A DNA stretch of 64,000 bases from Streptomyces sp. CB03234. Lineage in GTDB: Bacteria; Actinomycetota; Actinomycetes; Streptomycetales; Streptomycetaceae. Positions 24,312-32,742 of the stretch are shown here, piece by piece. Made by a program: the position numbers and the translations under genes. Under the pieces are notes generated by a model. The model saw nothing but the letters and a program-made list of their open reading frames with translations, was not told where the DNA came from and searched no databases. The DNA lies in assembly GCF_001905885.1 (NCBI RefSeq), contig NZ_LIYH01000007.1:248001-312000 (forward strand), read 5' to 3'. Position 1 is the stretch's first letter. Each line of letters opens with the position of its first letter.

Positions 24312-25364
24312 GTGCACCACCCGGACCCAGCGGTTCCAGACCCGGACCCGACACCCCGCCAGGCGCGCCCCACCAGCCGGGACGTGGCGCGTGCCGCAGG
24401 GGTGTCGCAGGCCACCGTGTCGCTCGTGCTGGGCGACAAGTGGCGCGGCCGGGTCTCGGAGCGCACCGCGCGGCTGGTGCGGGGGGCGGCCGACGAGCTC
24501 GGATACCGGCCCAATCTCGCGGCGCGCAACCTCCGCCTGGGCCGTACCAGGACCGCGCTGCTGGTCGTGCCCGCCCTCACCAACGAGTTCTTCGCCCGGG
24601 TCTACACGGGCGCCGCCGCCGTCGCCGCCCGATACGGGTTCGGCGTGGTCCTGTACCCCTCGCCCGAGGGCGTCGGCCCGGCGAGGGACCCGTTCGCTTC
24701 GGCTCGGGCGGCACTGGACGGGGTGATCGCCTCCTCCATGGCCGCCGACGCGCTACGGACGATCCGTGGCACGGACCTGCCGCTGGTGATGCTCGACAGC
24801 GATCCGGCCGACCCTGGCGCCGCCGCCCATGTGAACCTCGACATCGCCGACGGCATGCGGCAGGTGACGGACCATCTGCTGACCCTGGGTCACCGCCGCT
24901 TCCTTCACCTGTCGTCCGCCGTCCCGTCCTGGACCTTCGACGTACGCGGCCGGGCCCTGGCCGCATGCCTGGGCGGCGTCCCGGACGTCTCCGTACGGAC
25001 CGTCGCGGCGCCGCTGGAGGTGAACGGTGCCCGTGTGGCCACCGAGCGCGCGCTGACCGCGCCCGGACCGCGCCCCACCGCCCTGGTCTGCGACGACGAC
25101 ATCGTGGCCGCGGGCGCCTGCAAGGCGGTACGGCGACTGGGGCTGCGGGTCCCGGAGGACGTGTCGGTCACCGGGTTCGACGACCTGGCGCTCGCCACGG
25201 CGGTGGAGCCGGAGCTCACCACGGTCCGGCTGCCCGCAGAGCGGATCGGTGAGCGCGGTATGGCGGCCCTCCTGGACGTCCTGGCGGGCCGCCCGCCGGA
25301 GCGCGGCGACCTCCCGGTCACCCTGATGCCCCGCGGCTCCTCCGGGCCCCCACCGGCCGCCTGA
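24312..25364 (+). CDS. LacI-family transcriptional regulator
   Basis: A 350-residue regulator. The LacI helix-turn-helix is near residue 20-65 (TSRDVARAAGVSQATVSLVL then GDKWRGRVSERTARLVRGAA and DELGYRPNLAARNLR). The periplasmic-binding-like effector domain follows, with VTDHLLTLGHRRFLHL and DVSVTGFDDLALATAVEPEL then TTVRLPAERIGERGM. GTG at 24312 is chosen because GGAGG lies exactly 5 bases upstream; an ATG at 24255 would overlap the end of the operator. It is divergent from the MFS transporter and probably represses it through the palindrome at 24226. LacI proteins mostly bind sugars or purines. Confidence 0.9.
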   Translation: MHHPDPAVPDPDPTPRQARPTSRDVARAAGVSQATVSLVLGDKWRGRVSERTARLVRGAADELGYRPNLAARNLRLGRTRTALLVVPALTNEFFARVYTGAAAVAARYGFGVVLYPSPEGVGPARDPFASARAALDGVIASSMAADALRTIRGTDLPLVMLDSDPADPGAAAHVNLDIADGMRQVTDHLLTLGHRRFLHLSSAVPSWTFDVRGRALAACLGGVPDVSVRTVAAPLEVNGARVATERALTAPGPRPTALVCDDDIVAAGACKAVRRLGLRVPEDVSVTGFDDLALATAVEPELTTVRLPAERIGERGMAALLDVLAGRPPERGDLPVTLMPRGSSGPPPAA

Positions 25365-25410
25365 CCGCCGGCGCCGGAACCTCCCGCCGCCGGCCCTTCA
25401 AGCGGGGCCG

Positions 25411-25535
25411 CTCACGCCCGTGGCTCTCACGCCCGTGCCCCTACACGCCCGTGGCCCTTCACACCCGATCCCCCGGGGCTCGGGCCCCACCGGGCCCGTG
25501 GCCCCTGACGCCCGTGCCCGGACACCGGGCCCGTG
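25411..25535. repeat. Degenerate short tandem repeats between LacI and prcA genes
   Basis: The 10-base core CACGCCCGTG occurs at 25413, 25428 and 25444 (16-base period), with weaker copies at about 25507 and 25525. The gap of 278 bp between the two convergent genes holds no gene; its right end is the prcA terminator. Confidence 0.6.
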
Positions 25536-25590
25536 CCCCGAGCCGATACATGCCTCGGCGGCTCACCGAGGGGCGCCCGGAGCCGGCACG

Positions 25591-25631
25591 CCGGTGCCCC
25601 GGGTCCCCCGCGCGGGGATCCGGGGCACCGG
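25591..25631 (-). terminator. Terminator downstream of prcA
   Basis: CCGGTGCCCCGG (25591-25602) pairs with 25620-25631, extended by an inner stem TCCCC/GGGGA. It lies 12 bp past the prcA stop and is also placed to stop convergent LacI transcripts. Confidence 0.85.
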
Positions 25632-25642
25632 TCGGCCTGGGG

Positions 25643-26404
25643 TCAGTCCTCCGACTCCTCCGGCTCGTCGTCCGAGGGCGCGTCCGTCGGGGTGGAGGCA
25701 GAGGCGTCCGCCTCCAGGAGCCGGGACAGCTGGCGCCCGACGATCCGCTTGAACTTGCGCTGCTGCGGGCGCGTCCGGTCCAGGATCGCCACCTCCAGCC
25801 GCTCGGCGGGGATCTCCCGCTCGCTGCCGTTGGTGTCCCGGGACAGCGCCTGCACGGCGAGCTTCAGCGCCTCGGCGAGCGACATCCCGTCGCGGTGCCG
25901 CTGGTCGAGGAAGCTGCTGATCTGCTCGGCGTTGCCGCCGACCGCGACCGAGCCGTGCTCGTCCACGATCGATCCGTCGTGCGGCAGCCGGTAGATCTGG
26001 TCGCCCTCCGGGGAGGTCCCCACCTCGGCGACGACCAGCTCCACCTCGTACGGCTTCTCGCCCGCGCTGGAGAAGATGGTGCCCAGCGTCTGGGCGTAGA
26101 CGTTGGCGAGGCCACGGGCGGTCACGTCGTCGCGGTCGTACGTGTAGCCGCGCAGGTCCGCGTAGCGCACGCCGCCGATCCGCAGGTTCTCGTACTCGTT
26201 GTACTTACCGGCCGCGGCGAAACCGATCCGGTCGTAGATCTCGCTGAACTTGTGCAGCGCACGGGACGGGTTCTCACCGACGAAGACGATGCCGTCGGCG
26301 TACTGCATCACAACCAGGCTGCGACCACGGGCGATGCCCTTGCGGGCGTACTCCGCCCGGTCCTGCATGGCCTGTGCGGGCGAGACATAGAACGGCGTCG
26401 TCAC
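25643..26404 (-). CDS. prcA: Proteasome alpha subunit PrcA
   Basis: A 253-residue 20S core alpha subunit. The N-terminal gate segment MTTPFYVSPAQAMQDRAEYA then RKGIARGRS is followed by the alpha-type beta sandwich (VVMQYADGIVFVGENPSRAL). It lacks the active-site threonine, as expected of an alpha subunit. The last 30 residues are acidic and disordered (ADASASTPTDAPSDDEPEES), a streptomycete feature. GTG start behind AAGGGACGG, 61 bp after the prcB stop, so prcB-prcA are one unit. Alpha rings cap the chamber and dock the Arc ATPase C-termini. Confidence 0.97.
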   Translation of the reverse strand: MTTPFYVSPAQAMQDRAEYARKGIARGRSLVVMQYADGIVFVGENPSRALHKFSEIYDRIGFAAAGKYNEYENLRIGGVRYADLRGYTYDRDDVTARGLANVYAQTLGTIFSSAGEKPYEVELVVAEVGTSPEGDQIYRLPHDGSIVDEHGSVAVGGNAEQISSFLDQRHRDGMSLAEALKLAVQALSRDTNGSEREIPAERLEVAILDRTRPQQRKFKRIVGRQLSRLLEADASASTPTDAPSDDEPEESED

Positions 26405-26465
26405 CGGCTATCCGTCCCTTTCTTCAGATGGGCAAACATCAGAGCGCGACCTCGGAGCGCGGACG

Positions 26466-27311
26466 TCAGAGCAGCGCGGCGCGCGGGCCGTCGGGCTGTT
26501 CCAGGCGGCGCTCCAGGATCGCTCGGGCCGTCTCGGAGGACTCGGCCTCGGTCAGCCGCCGGAAGCCCTCGTCGGTGATCACGGTGACGATCGGGTAGAT
26601 CCTGCGGGCCACGTCCGGGCCGCCGGTCGCCGAGTCGTCGTCCGCCGCGTCGTAGAGCGCCTGCACGACCAGGGTGATGGCCTGCTGCTCGGTGAGGTCG
26701 TCGCGGTAGAGCTTCTTCATGGCGCCCCGGGCGAAGATCGAACCCGAGCCGGTGGCCGCGAAACCGTGCTCCTCGGAACGGCCGCCCGTCACGTCGTAGC
26801 TGAAGATCCGGCCCTTCTCGCGGTCGACGTCCCAGCCGGCGAAGAGCGGGACGACGGCCAGGCCCTGCATGGCCATGCCCAGATTGCTGCGGATCATGGT
26901 GGAGAGGCGGTTCGCCTTGCCCTCCAGGGACAGCTGGACGCCCTCGACCTTCTCGAAGTGCTCCAGCTCCAGCTGGAAGAGCTTGACCATCTCCACGGCG
27001 AGGCCGGCGGTCCCGGCGATGCCCACCGCCGAGTACTCGTCGGCCGGGAACACCTTCTCGATGTCCCGCTGGGCGATCATGTTGCCCATCGTGGCGCGCC
27101 GGTCACCGGCGAGCACCACACCGCCGGGGAACGTGGTGGCGACGATGGTCGTGCCGTGCGGTGCTTCGATGGCGCCCTGCAGGGGCGGCAGCGTCCGCTT
27201 GCCGGGCAGCAGCTCGGGTGAGTGGTCGGCCAGGAAGTCCATGAAGGACGAGGAGCCAGGCGTCAGGAAGGCTGCCGGCAGACGCCCGATGCTACGAGGG
27301 TTGGCTTCCAC
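26466..27311 (-). CDS. prcB: Proteasome beta subunit PrcB
   Basis: A 281-residue precursor of the catalytic 20S subunit. A 53-residue propeptide ends in EAPHG, and autocleavage exposes Thr54 of the mature TTIVATTFPGGVVLAGDRRA. Asp17 and Lys33 of the mature chain (GDRR, RDIEK) complete the catalytic set, and an SGG-like ASNRED-independent core follows. GTG at 27311 behind GGAAGGAAACGC was preferred over a longer open frame 23 codons upstream with no ribosome site. It lies downstream of pup, but a strong hairpin in the 149-bp gap suggests prcBA have their own promoter or reduced read-through from pup. Confidence 0.96.
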   Translation of the reverse strand: MEANPRSIGRLPAAFLTPGSSSFMDFLADHSPELLPGKRTLPPLQGAIEAPHGTTIVATTFPGGVVLAGDRRATMGNMIAQRDIEKVFPADEYSAVGIAGTAGLAVEMVKLFQLELEHFEKVEGVQLSLEGKANRLSTMIRSNLGMAMQGLAVVPLFAGWDVDREKGRIFSYDVTGGRSEEHGFAATGSGSIFARGAMKKLYRDDLTEQQAITLVVQALYDAADDDSATGGPDVARRIYPIVTVITDEGFRRLTEAESSETARAILERRLEQPDGPRAALL

Positions 27312-27411
27312 GCGTTTCCTTCCGAAATGAGGCGGCGGCCCGCCGCTGCGACGGCCGGGCCGATCATGCGTGCTGTGCACGGACCTTACCCGTGCCGTCG
27401 CCGGTCATCCG

Positions 27412-27447
27412 TCCCGGTGCCGTCGGCTTTCCCCGACGGCACCGGGA
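27412..27447 (-). terminator. Hairpin between pup and prcB
   Basis: Arms 27412-27426 and 27433-27447 form a perfect 15-bp stem with a six-base loop, 14 bp past the pup stop and 101 bp before the prcB start. It could fully end the pup transcript or stabilise its 3' end while letting some polymerase into prcBA. Confidence 0.8.
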
Positions 27448-27460
27448 GGGACAACGAGCT

Positions 27461-27679
27461 CTACTGTCCGCCCTTTTGCACGAAGGACCGTACGAAGTCC
27501 TCGGCGTTCTCCTCAAGTACGTCGTCGATCTCGTCGAGTACGGAGTCGACGTCGTCGGACAGCTTCTCCTGGCGCTCCTTGAGGTCCTCGGAAGCCTGCG
27601 CGTCCTGCGCCTGCTCCTCGACCTCCTCGGTGGAACGTGTGGCCTTCTGCTGCCCGCCGCCGGTGTCCTTGGTCGCCAT
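27461..27679 (-). CDS. pup: Prokaryotic ubiquitin-like protein Pup
   Basis: A 72-residue, largely disordered modifier ending in the diagnostic GGQ. The C-terminal gutter-binding helix is DSVLDEIDDVLEENAEDFVR, followed by SFVQKGGQ. The terminal Gln must be deamidated to Glu by Dop before PafA can ligate it. The N-terminal half (TGGGQQKATRSTEEVEEQAQ) is the unfolded initiation segment threaded by Arc. ATG at 27679 behind GAGGGAT. It follows dop by 167 bp in the same direction, and lies only 14 bp from a strong hairpin, so it may be expressed well above prcBA. Confidence 0.98.
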   Translation of the reverse strand: MATKDTGGGQQKATRSTEEVEEQAQDAQASEDLKERQEKLSDDVDSVLDEIDDVLEENAEDFVRSFVQKGGQ

Positions 27680-27846
27680 ATCCCTCACCCCGCTCGGTTT
27701 GCCCGCTTGGTTCGGTCTCTCAAGATCAGACCCTACAAGGACGGTCTGACATCGGCCCTGTACTTTCTCCAACGTCCAGGGAGTATCCCCATGATTCCCG
27801 GAGATCCCCGGACCAAGCTCTTTTCGTACGAGTACCCGGCCGGCCC

Positions 27847-29358
27847 TCAGTGGCCGGACAGGACGCGGACCAGGTCCTCCGCCGTACGGCAGCGGTCCAG
27901 GAGCTCCTTCACATGGTTACGTGTACCGCGCAACGGTTCCAGGGTGGGGACCCGCTGCAGAGAGTCACGTCCGGGCAGGTCGAAGATCACCGAGTCCCAG
28001 GAGGCCGCGGCCACGTCGTCGGCGTACTGCTCCAGGCACCGGCCCCGGAAATAGGCCCTGGTGTCCTCAGGAGGCTTCGCCTGCGCTCGTACGACCGCGT
28101 CCTCGTCCAGCAGCCGCTTCATCCTCCCCCGGGCCGCCAGACGGTTGTACAGGCCCTTGTCGGGCCGTACGTCCGCGTACTGGAGGTCCACGAGGTGCAG
28201 CCGTGCCGCGTCCCAGTCGAGCCCGTCACGGCGCCGGTAGCCCTCCATGAGCTCCCGCTTGGCGACCCAGTCCAGCTCCCCCGCCAGGCTCATCGGGTCG
28301 TTCTCCAGCCGGTTCAGGGTGTCCTCCCACCTGACCAGCACGTCCTTGGTCTGCTCGTCGGCGTCGGCGCCGAAGCGCTCCTCCACGTACTTGCGGGCCA
28401 GCTCGAAGTACTCCATCTGCAGTTGCACAGCGGTGAGTGTCCGGCCGCTGCGCAGCGTGATCAGATACTGGAGCGAGGGGTCGTGGGAGACCTGGTGCAG
28501 CGTGCGCACCGGCTGGTCGACGGCGAGGTCGACGGTGATGAAGCCGTCCTCGATCATGGACAGCACCAGGGCCGTCGTGCCCAGCTTGAGATACGTCGAG
28601 ATCTCGGAGAGGTTCGCGTCGCCGATGATCACATGGAGCCGGCGGTACTTCTCGGCGTCGGCGTGGGGCTCGTCCCGGGTGTTGATGATCGGCCGCTTGA
28701 GGGTGGTCTCCAGGCCGACCTCGACCTCGAAGTAGTCGGCGCGCTGGCTGAGCTGGAAGCCGTGCTCGTGGCCGTCCTGGCCGATGCCCACACGGCCGGC
28801 GCCCGTGACGACCTGCCGGGAGACGAAGAACGGGGTCAGGTGGCGCACGATGTCCGAGAAGGGGGTCTCCCGCTTCATCAGGTAGTTCTCGTGCGTGCCG
28901 TAGGAGGCGCCCTTGTTGTCCGTGTTGTTCTTGTAGAGGTGGATCGGCTGGGCGCCGGGGAGCTGGGCGGCCCGCTCGGCGGCCTCCGCCATGATCCGCT
29001 CGCCGGCCTTGTCCCACAGGACGGCGTCGCGCGGGTTGGTGACCTCGGGGGCGCTGTACTCGGGGTGGGCGTGGTCGACGTAGAGCCGCGCGCCATTGGT
29101 GAGGATCACATTGGCCAGGCCGATGTCCTCGTCCGTGAGCTGGCTGGAGTCGGCGGCCTCGCGGGCGAGGTCGAAGCCGCGGGCGTCCCGCAGCGGGTTC
29201 TCCTCCTCGAAGTCCCAGCGGGCGCGCCGCGCCCGGTGCATCGCCGCCGCGTAGGCGTTGACGATCTGGGACGAGGTGAGCATGGCATTGGCGTTCGGGT
29301 GGCCGGGGACGGAGATCCCGTACTCCGTCTCGATGCCCATTACTCGCCGTACAGTCAT
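27847..29358 (-). CDS. dop: Pup deamidase/depupylase Dop
   Basis: A 503-residue PafA paralogue that converts the Pup C-terminal Gln to Glu and removes Pup from substrates. The fold starts MGIETEYGISVPGHPNANAM; the catalytic Asp is in TNGARLYVDHAHPEYSAPE (Asp95). The stretch of about residues 42-80 (ARRARWDFEEENPLRDARGF onward) is the Dop-specific loop missing from PafA. Shared blocks YKNNTDNKGASYGTHENYLM, INTRDEPHADAEKYRRLHVI and GDANLSEISTYLKLGT confirm the family. ATG with a strong AAGGAGGGCCGC site. It is 268 bp from arc, which holds a weak hairpin and its probable promoter. Confidence 0.97.
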   Translation of the reverse strand: MTVRRVMGIETEYGISVPGHPNANAMLTSSQIVNAYAAAMHRARRARWDFEEENPLRDARGFDLAREAADSSQLTDEDIGLANVILTNGARLYVDHAHPEYSAPEVTNPRDAVLWDKAGERIMAEAAERAAQLPGAQPIHLYKNNTDNKGASYGTHENYLMKRETPFSDIVRHLTPFFVSRQVVTGAGRVGIGQDGHEHGFQLSQRADYFEVEVGLETTLKRPIINTRDEPHADAEKYRRLHVIIGDANLSEISTYLKLGTTALVLSMIEDGFITVDLAVDQPVRTLHQVSHDPSLQYLITLRSGRTLTAVQLQMEYFELARKYVEERFGADADEQTKDVLVRWEDTLNRLENDPMSLAGELDWVAKRELMEGYRRRDGLDWDAARLHLVDLQYADVRPDKGLYNRLAARGRMKRLLDEDAVVRAQAKPPEDTRAYFRGRCLEQYADDVAAASWDSVIFDLPGRDSLQRVPTLEPLRGTRNHVKELLDRCRTAEDLVRVLSGH

Positions 29359-29546
29359 GCGGCCCTCCTTGCCCGGCGGCGTCCCCGTCCGGGAACGGCG
29401 CTCAAGTACCGCTGCTTCTCCGGTGCGTGTGCGGTGCCCGTCCCCGCACTGCGCGACTCGGCGGTACGGAAGAGCCTAGAACGCCTCTGCGCTGGTGGGG
29501 AGATCAATTGAGTCATTGCTCGGTGGTGGTCGGAATGATGGCCGGG

Positions 29547-29567
29547 GGCCGGTGAAAGCAACCGGCC
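29547..29567 (-). terminator. Possible weak terminator downstream of arc
   Basis: GGCCGGT (29547-29553) pairs with ACCGGCC (29561-29567) across a 7-base A-rich loop in the 268-bp gap between arc and dop. The stem is much shorter than other terminators in the window, so read-through from arc into dop is plausible. The rest of the gap should contain the dop promoter; I see no clear hexamers. Confidence 0.4.
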
Positions 29568-29626
29568 ACGGATGCCCTCCCCCGCCGTGGACGGGGACTC
29601 CGGGGCACCCGCAGCCGGAATGCGAT

Positions 29627-31393
29627 CTACAGGTACTGACCGGTATTCGCCACCGTGTCGATGGACCGACCGGTGTCGGCGCCCTGCTTTCCGGTGACGA
29701 GGGTACGGATGAAGACGATCCGCTCTCCCTTCTTTCCGGAGATCCGGGCCCAGTCGTCCGGGTTGGTGGTGTTCGGCAGGTCCTCGTTCTCCTTGAACTC
29801 GTCCACGCAGGCCTGGAGGAGGTGGGAGACCCGAAGGCCCTTCTGGTTGTGGTCGAGGAAGGCCTTGATGGCCATCTTCTTCGCCCGGTCGACAATGTTC
29901 TGGATCATTGCGCCGGAGTTGAAGTCCTTGAAATACAGGACTTCCTTGTCACCATTGGCGTACGTGACCTCGAGGAACCGGTTCTCCTCGGATTCCGCGT
30001 ACATCTGCTCCACGACCGACTGGATCATCGCCTGGGCCGCGGCTTCCTTGGACCCATTGTGCTCGGCCAGGTCGTCCGCGTGCAGCGGCAGCGAGGGTGT
30101 CAGGTACTTGGCGAAGATGTCCTTGGCCGCCTCCGCGTCCGGACGCTCGATCTTGATCTTCACATCGAGCCGGCCCGGCCGCAGGATGGCGGGGTCGATC
30201 ATGTCCTCGCGGTTGGAGGCGCCGATGACGATGACGTTCTCCAGGCCCTCCACACCGTCGATCTCGGCGAGCAGCTGCGGAACGATGGTGTTCTCCACGT
30301 CCGAGCTGACACCGGAGCCACGGGTGCGGAAGAGGGACTCCATCTCGTCGAAGAAGACGATCACCGGGGTGCCCTCGCTCGCCTTCTCACGAGCGCGCTG
30401 GAAGACCAGGCGGATGTGCCGCTCGGTCTCACCGACGTACTTGTTGAGGAGCTCGGGGCCCTTGATGTTGAGGAAGTAGCTCTTCCCGGCGGGCTGCCCG
30501 GTCACCTCGGCGACCTTCTTGGCAAGGGAGTTGGCGACGGCCTTCGCGATCAGCGTCTTGCCGCAGCCGGGCGGACCGTAGAGCAGGATGCCCTTCGGGG
30601 GCCGCAGTTCGTGCTCCTTGAACAGGTCGGGGTAGAGGTACGGAAGCTCGACCGCGTCGCGGATCAGCTCGATCTGGTTGCCCAGACCGCCGATCTTGCT
30701 GTAGTCGACGTCCGGGACCTCCTCCAGGACGAGCTCCTCGACCTCGCTCTTCGGGATCACCTCGTAGACGTAACCGGACCTGGGCTCGAGCAGCAGGGCG
30801 TCACCGGGCCGGATGGTGATGTCCAGCAGCGGCTCGGCGAGCCTCACCACCCGTTCCTCGTCGGTGTGCCCGAGCACCAGGGCGCGCTCGCCGTCCTCGA
30901 GGATCTCCTTGAGGGTGACGATGTCCCCGGCGCGCTCGAACTCCATGGCCTCGACCACGTTGAGCGCCTCGTTGAGCATCACTTCCTGGCCGCGCCGCAG
31001 CTCGTCGAGCTCGACGCTGGGGCTGACGTTCACCCGGAGCTTGCGGCCCCCGGTGAAGATGTCGCAGGTGCCGTCCTCGTTCGCCTGCAGGAAGACACCG
31101 AAGCCGGCCGGAGGCTGCGCGAGCCGGTCGACCTCCTCCTTGAGGGCCACGATCTGGTCGCGGGCCTCACGGAGCGTATTGGCGAGTCGCTCGTTCTGCG
31201 CGGACACGCCGGCCAGGTTGGTCTGCAGCTCGACGATCCGCTCTTCGAGAATCCTCGTGTGACGCGGAGAGTCGGCGAGCTTACGTCGCAGGACGGCGAT
31301 TTCCTGCTCGAGATAGGCAACCTGGCCGGCAGGGTCTTCAGACCCCCGCCCCGGCCGGATGCCGCGGTTGATGTCGTCGTCGTGGGCTGCCAC
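29627..31393 (-). CDS. arc: Proteasomal AAA+ ATPase Arc (Mpa)
   Basis: A 588-residue unfoldase of the Pup-proteasome. An N-terminal coiled coil (about residues 24-92) binds Pup, then come tandem OB folds (about 95-210) and an AAA domain: Walker A GPPGCGKT (273-280), Walker B VIVFFDEMES, and sensor/arginine finger block GASNREDMIDPAILRPGRLD. The C-terminus GQYL is the HbYX-like tail that docks on PrcA. GTG at 31393 was chosen because the longer TTG reading would lie inside its ribosome site (GGAGGAGGTGAGG). The spacing to dop and the position beside pup match other actinobacteria. Confidence 0.97.
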   Translation of the reverse strand: MAAHDDDINRGIRPGRGSEDPAGQVAYLEQEIAVLRRKLADSPRHTRILEERIVELQTNLAGVSAQNERLANTLREARDQIVALKEEVDRLAQPPAGFGVFLQANEDGTCDIFTGGRKLRVNVSPSVELDELRRGQEVMLNEALNVVEAMEFERAGDIVTLKEILEDGERALVLGHTDEERVVRLAEPLLDITIRPGDALLLEPRSGYVYEVIPKSEVEELVLEEVPDVDYSKIGGLGNQIELIRDAVELPYLYPDLFKEHELRPPKGILLYGPPGCGKTLIAKAVANSLAKKVAEVTGQPAGKSYFLNIKGPELLNKYVGETERHIRLVFQRAREKASEGTPVIVFFDEMESLFRTRGSGVSSDVENTIVPQLLAEIDGVEGLENVIVIGASNREDMIDPAILRPGRLDVKIKIERPDAEAAKDIFAKYLTPSLPLHADDLAEHNGSKEAAAQAMIQSVVEQMYAESEENRFLEVTYANGDKEVLYFKDFNSGAMIQNIVDRAKKMAIKAFLDHNQKGLRVSHLLQACVDEFKENEDLPNTTNPDDWARISGKKGERIVFIRTLVTGKQGADTGRSIDTVANTGQYL

Positions 31394-31431
31394 GGTCCTC
31401 ACCTCCTCCAAGGGGAGCTGGACGCTTCCTG

Positions 31432-31459
31432 ACCCTACCTGGGTGGGTGGTGATTGAAA
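31432..31459 (-). promoter_or_regulatory. Candidate arc promoter
   Basis: On the minus strand TTTCAA (31459-31454) and TAGGGT (31437-31432) are spaced by 16 bases, about 40 bp before the arc GTG. It fits a housekeeping-type promoter loosely. Confidence 0.35.
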
Positions 31460-31625
31460 CCCCTAGATCACAAAGACTCTCGGGGTGTGTCCGATCTTCA
31501 CCCTTGCGCTCTCCCTCGCACCAGGGGGATACCCACCCATCAACACTTGAAAGCGGGCGGTTGTATCGTCGGAGTGGTCAACACCCGTCAGGGTTGGCCC
31601 GACTTACCACACCAGAGGCAGGAAC

Positions 31626-31937
31626 ATGACCGTGCAGCACGAGGCTCCGACCACGGGCGCCGGCGAGGCCCTGGAGGTCTGGATCGACCAGGACCTCTGC
31701 ACCGGCGACGGCATCTGCGCGCAGTACGCCCCCGAGGTCTTCGAGCTGGACATCGACGGCCTGGCGTACGTGAAGAGCACCGACGACGAGCTGCTGCAGG
31801 ACCCCGGCGCCACGGCGCCCGTTCCGCTGCCCCTGCTCCAGGACGTGGTGGACTCCGCGAAGGAGTGCCCCGGCGACTGTATCCACGTGAGGCGCGTCTC
31901 GGACAGGGTCGAGGTCTACGGACCTGACGCTGGGTGA
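31626..31937 (+). CDS. Small ferredoxin, divergent from arc
   Basis: A 103-residue acidic ferredoxin. The cluster ligands are in DLCTGDGICAQYAPEVFELD and the C-terminal AKECPGDCIHVRRVSD. The first segment has CxxxxxC where a 4Fe-4S protein would have CxxCxxC, typical of 3Fe-4S ferredoxins that serve cytochromes P450, but an extra Cys after CPG gives four cysteines in all. Compared with short 3Fe-4S ferredoxins it has an insertion (DDELLQDPGATAPVPLPLLQ) between the ligand regions. ATG start. It is divergent from arc across 232 bp, and its redox partner is not nearby. Confidence 0.88.
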   Translation: MTVQHEAPTTGAGEALEVWIDQDLCTGDGICAQYAPEVFELDIDGLAYVKSTDDELLQDPGATAPVPLPLLQDVVDSAKECPGDCIHVRRVSDRVEVYGPDAG

Positions 31938-31941
31938 CCGA

Positions 31942-32514
31942 TTACGCACCAAGGGCTTCGGCCGGGGCGGAACGGACGAACTTGTCCCCCTCCCACCGCC
32001 ACTTGACCGTCTCCCACTGATCGGGACAGCACCGCGGTACGCCGGGCGAGGAGTAGCCGAGCAGGGTCGCGGTGACCACTCCCGCACGTACGGCGACGTC
32101 GCTGACGCTGCGCCGCTCGGCGGGCTCGACGAGGGTGGCCACCACACGCGCCCCGGAGCCGCCGCGGGACAGGACGTACACGCCGCTCGGCGGCGTTCCG
32201 GAACCCGCCTGGCAGTGCGCCGCCACGACCGTTTCCGGCCGGCCGTCGCCGTCGATGTCACCCGTCGCCCTCTTCGCCACCACGCTGGGCGCGCCCGCGC
32301 ATTCGAGCGGGTACGTCACCGCGGCCGGGTCGGGAGCGGGCGCCGGGGCGGGGGCTCCCGCTGTCCGGATGCCGCCCGTCTGGGAGGCGGTGGCGGCTTC
32401 CGGCTGGAACATCCCCGCGGCGGCGACCACCGCGGCCATCGCGGCGGCGGTGGCGAGCCAGTGCACCGGGCGGGCGTGGGTGTGCGCGAGGTCCGGGAGG
32501 GCGGAGGTCTGCAC
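31942..32514 (-). CDS. Secreted protein of unknown function
   Basis: A 190-residue protein with an N-terminal hydrophobic signal or anchor (WLATAAAMAAVVAAAGMF, about residues 20-37) and an Ala/Pro-rich linker. The mature domain has four cysteines (PLECAG, AHCQAGSG, GVPRCCPDQWETVKWRWEG), so disulfides are likely, and a TGDIDGDGRPETVVAAHCQ segment that resembles an FG-GAP/EF-like calcium loop. GTG at 32514 with GGAG 9 bases upstream was chosen; the 73 extra codons open further upstream run through a GC-rich leader with no coding character. It ends 4 bp from the convergent ferredoxin stop. I do not know its role. Confidence 0.75.
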   Translation of the reverse strand: MQTSALPDLAHTHARPVHWLATAAAMAAVVAAAGMFQPEAATASQTGGIRTAGAPAPAPAPDPAAVTYPLECAGAPSVVAKRATGDIDGDGRPETVVAAHCQAGSGTPPSGVYVLSRGGSGARVVATLVEPAERRSVSDVAVRAGVVTATLLGYSSPGVPRCCPDQWETVKWRWEGDKFVRSAPAEALGA

Positions 32515-32651
32515 GCGGAGTGTCTCCTGTGAGCTGTGCGGTGGGGGGTGGCCAGCATCGTGCCATACGTCACAGTGAGGCGGAACCGGGGGGTCGAGCT
32601 GTGTTTCCCTCGCAGCGCACCACGGAGTGCCGGCGGAGCGCCGAACGTAAA

Positions 32652-32702
32652 GGCGCCGCCGTCGAGTTCCCCCACCGGTGGCGGGAACTCGACGGCGGCG
32701 CC
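32652..32702. terminator. Perfect 20-bp hairpin downstream of trmI
   Basis: Arms 32652-32671 and 32683-32702 are exact complements around an 11-base loop that itself contains the palindrome CCACCGGTGG. It is the longest perfect stem in the window, 40 bp past the trmI stop and about 140 bp upstream of the secreted-protein start. Confidence 0.85.
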
Positions 32703-32742
32703 GTCGCGTTGTCGGGGCGTCAGCCCCGGTCATTTCCCTGCG

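Noticed and set aside
27838..27857. CCGGCC/GGCCGG hairpin at the dop stop codon
   Set aside because: Only six pairs and overlapping the stop; too weak to call a terminator.
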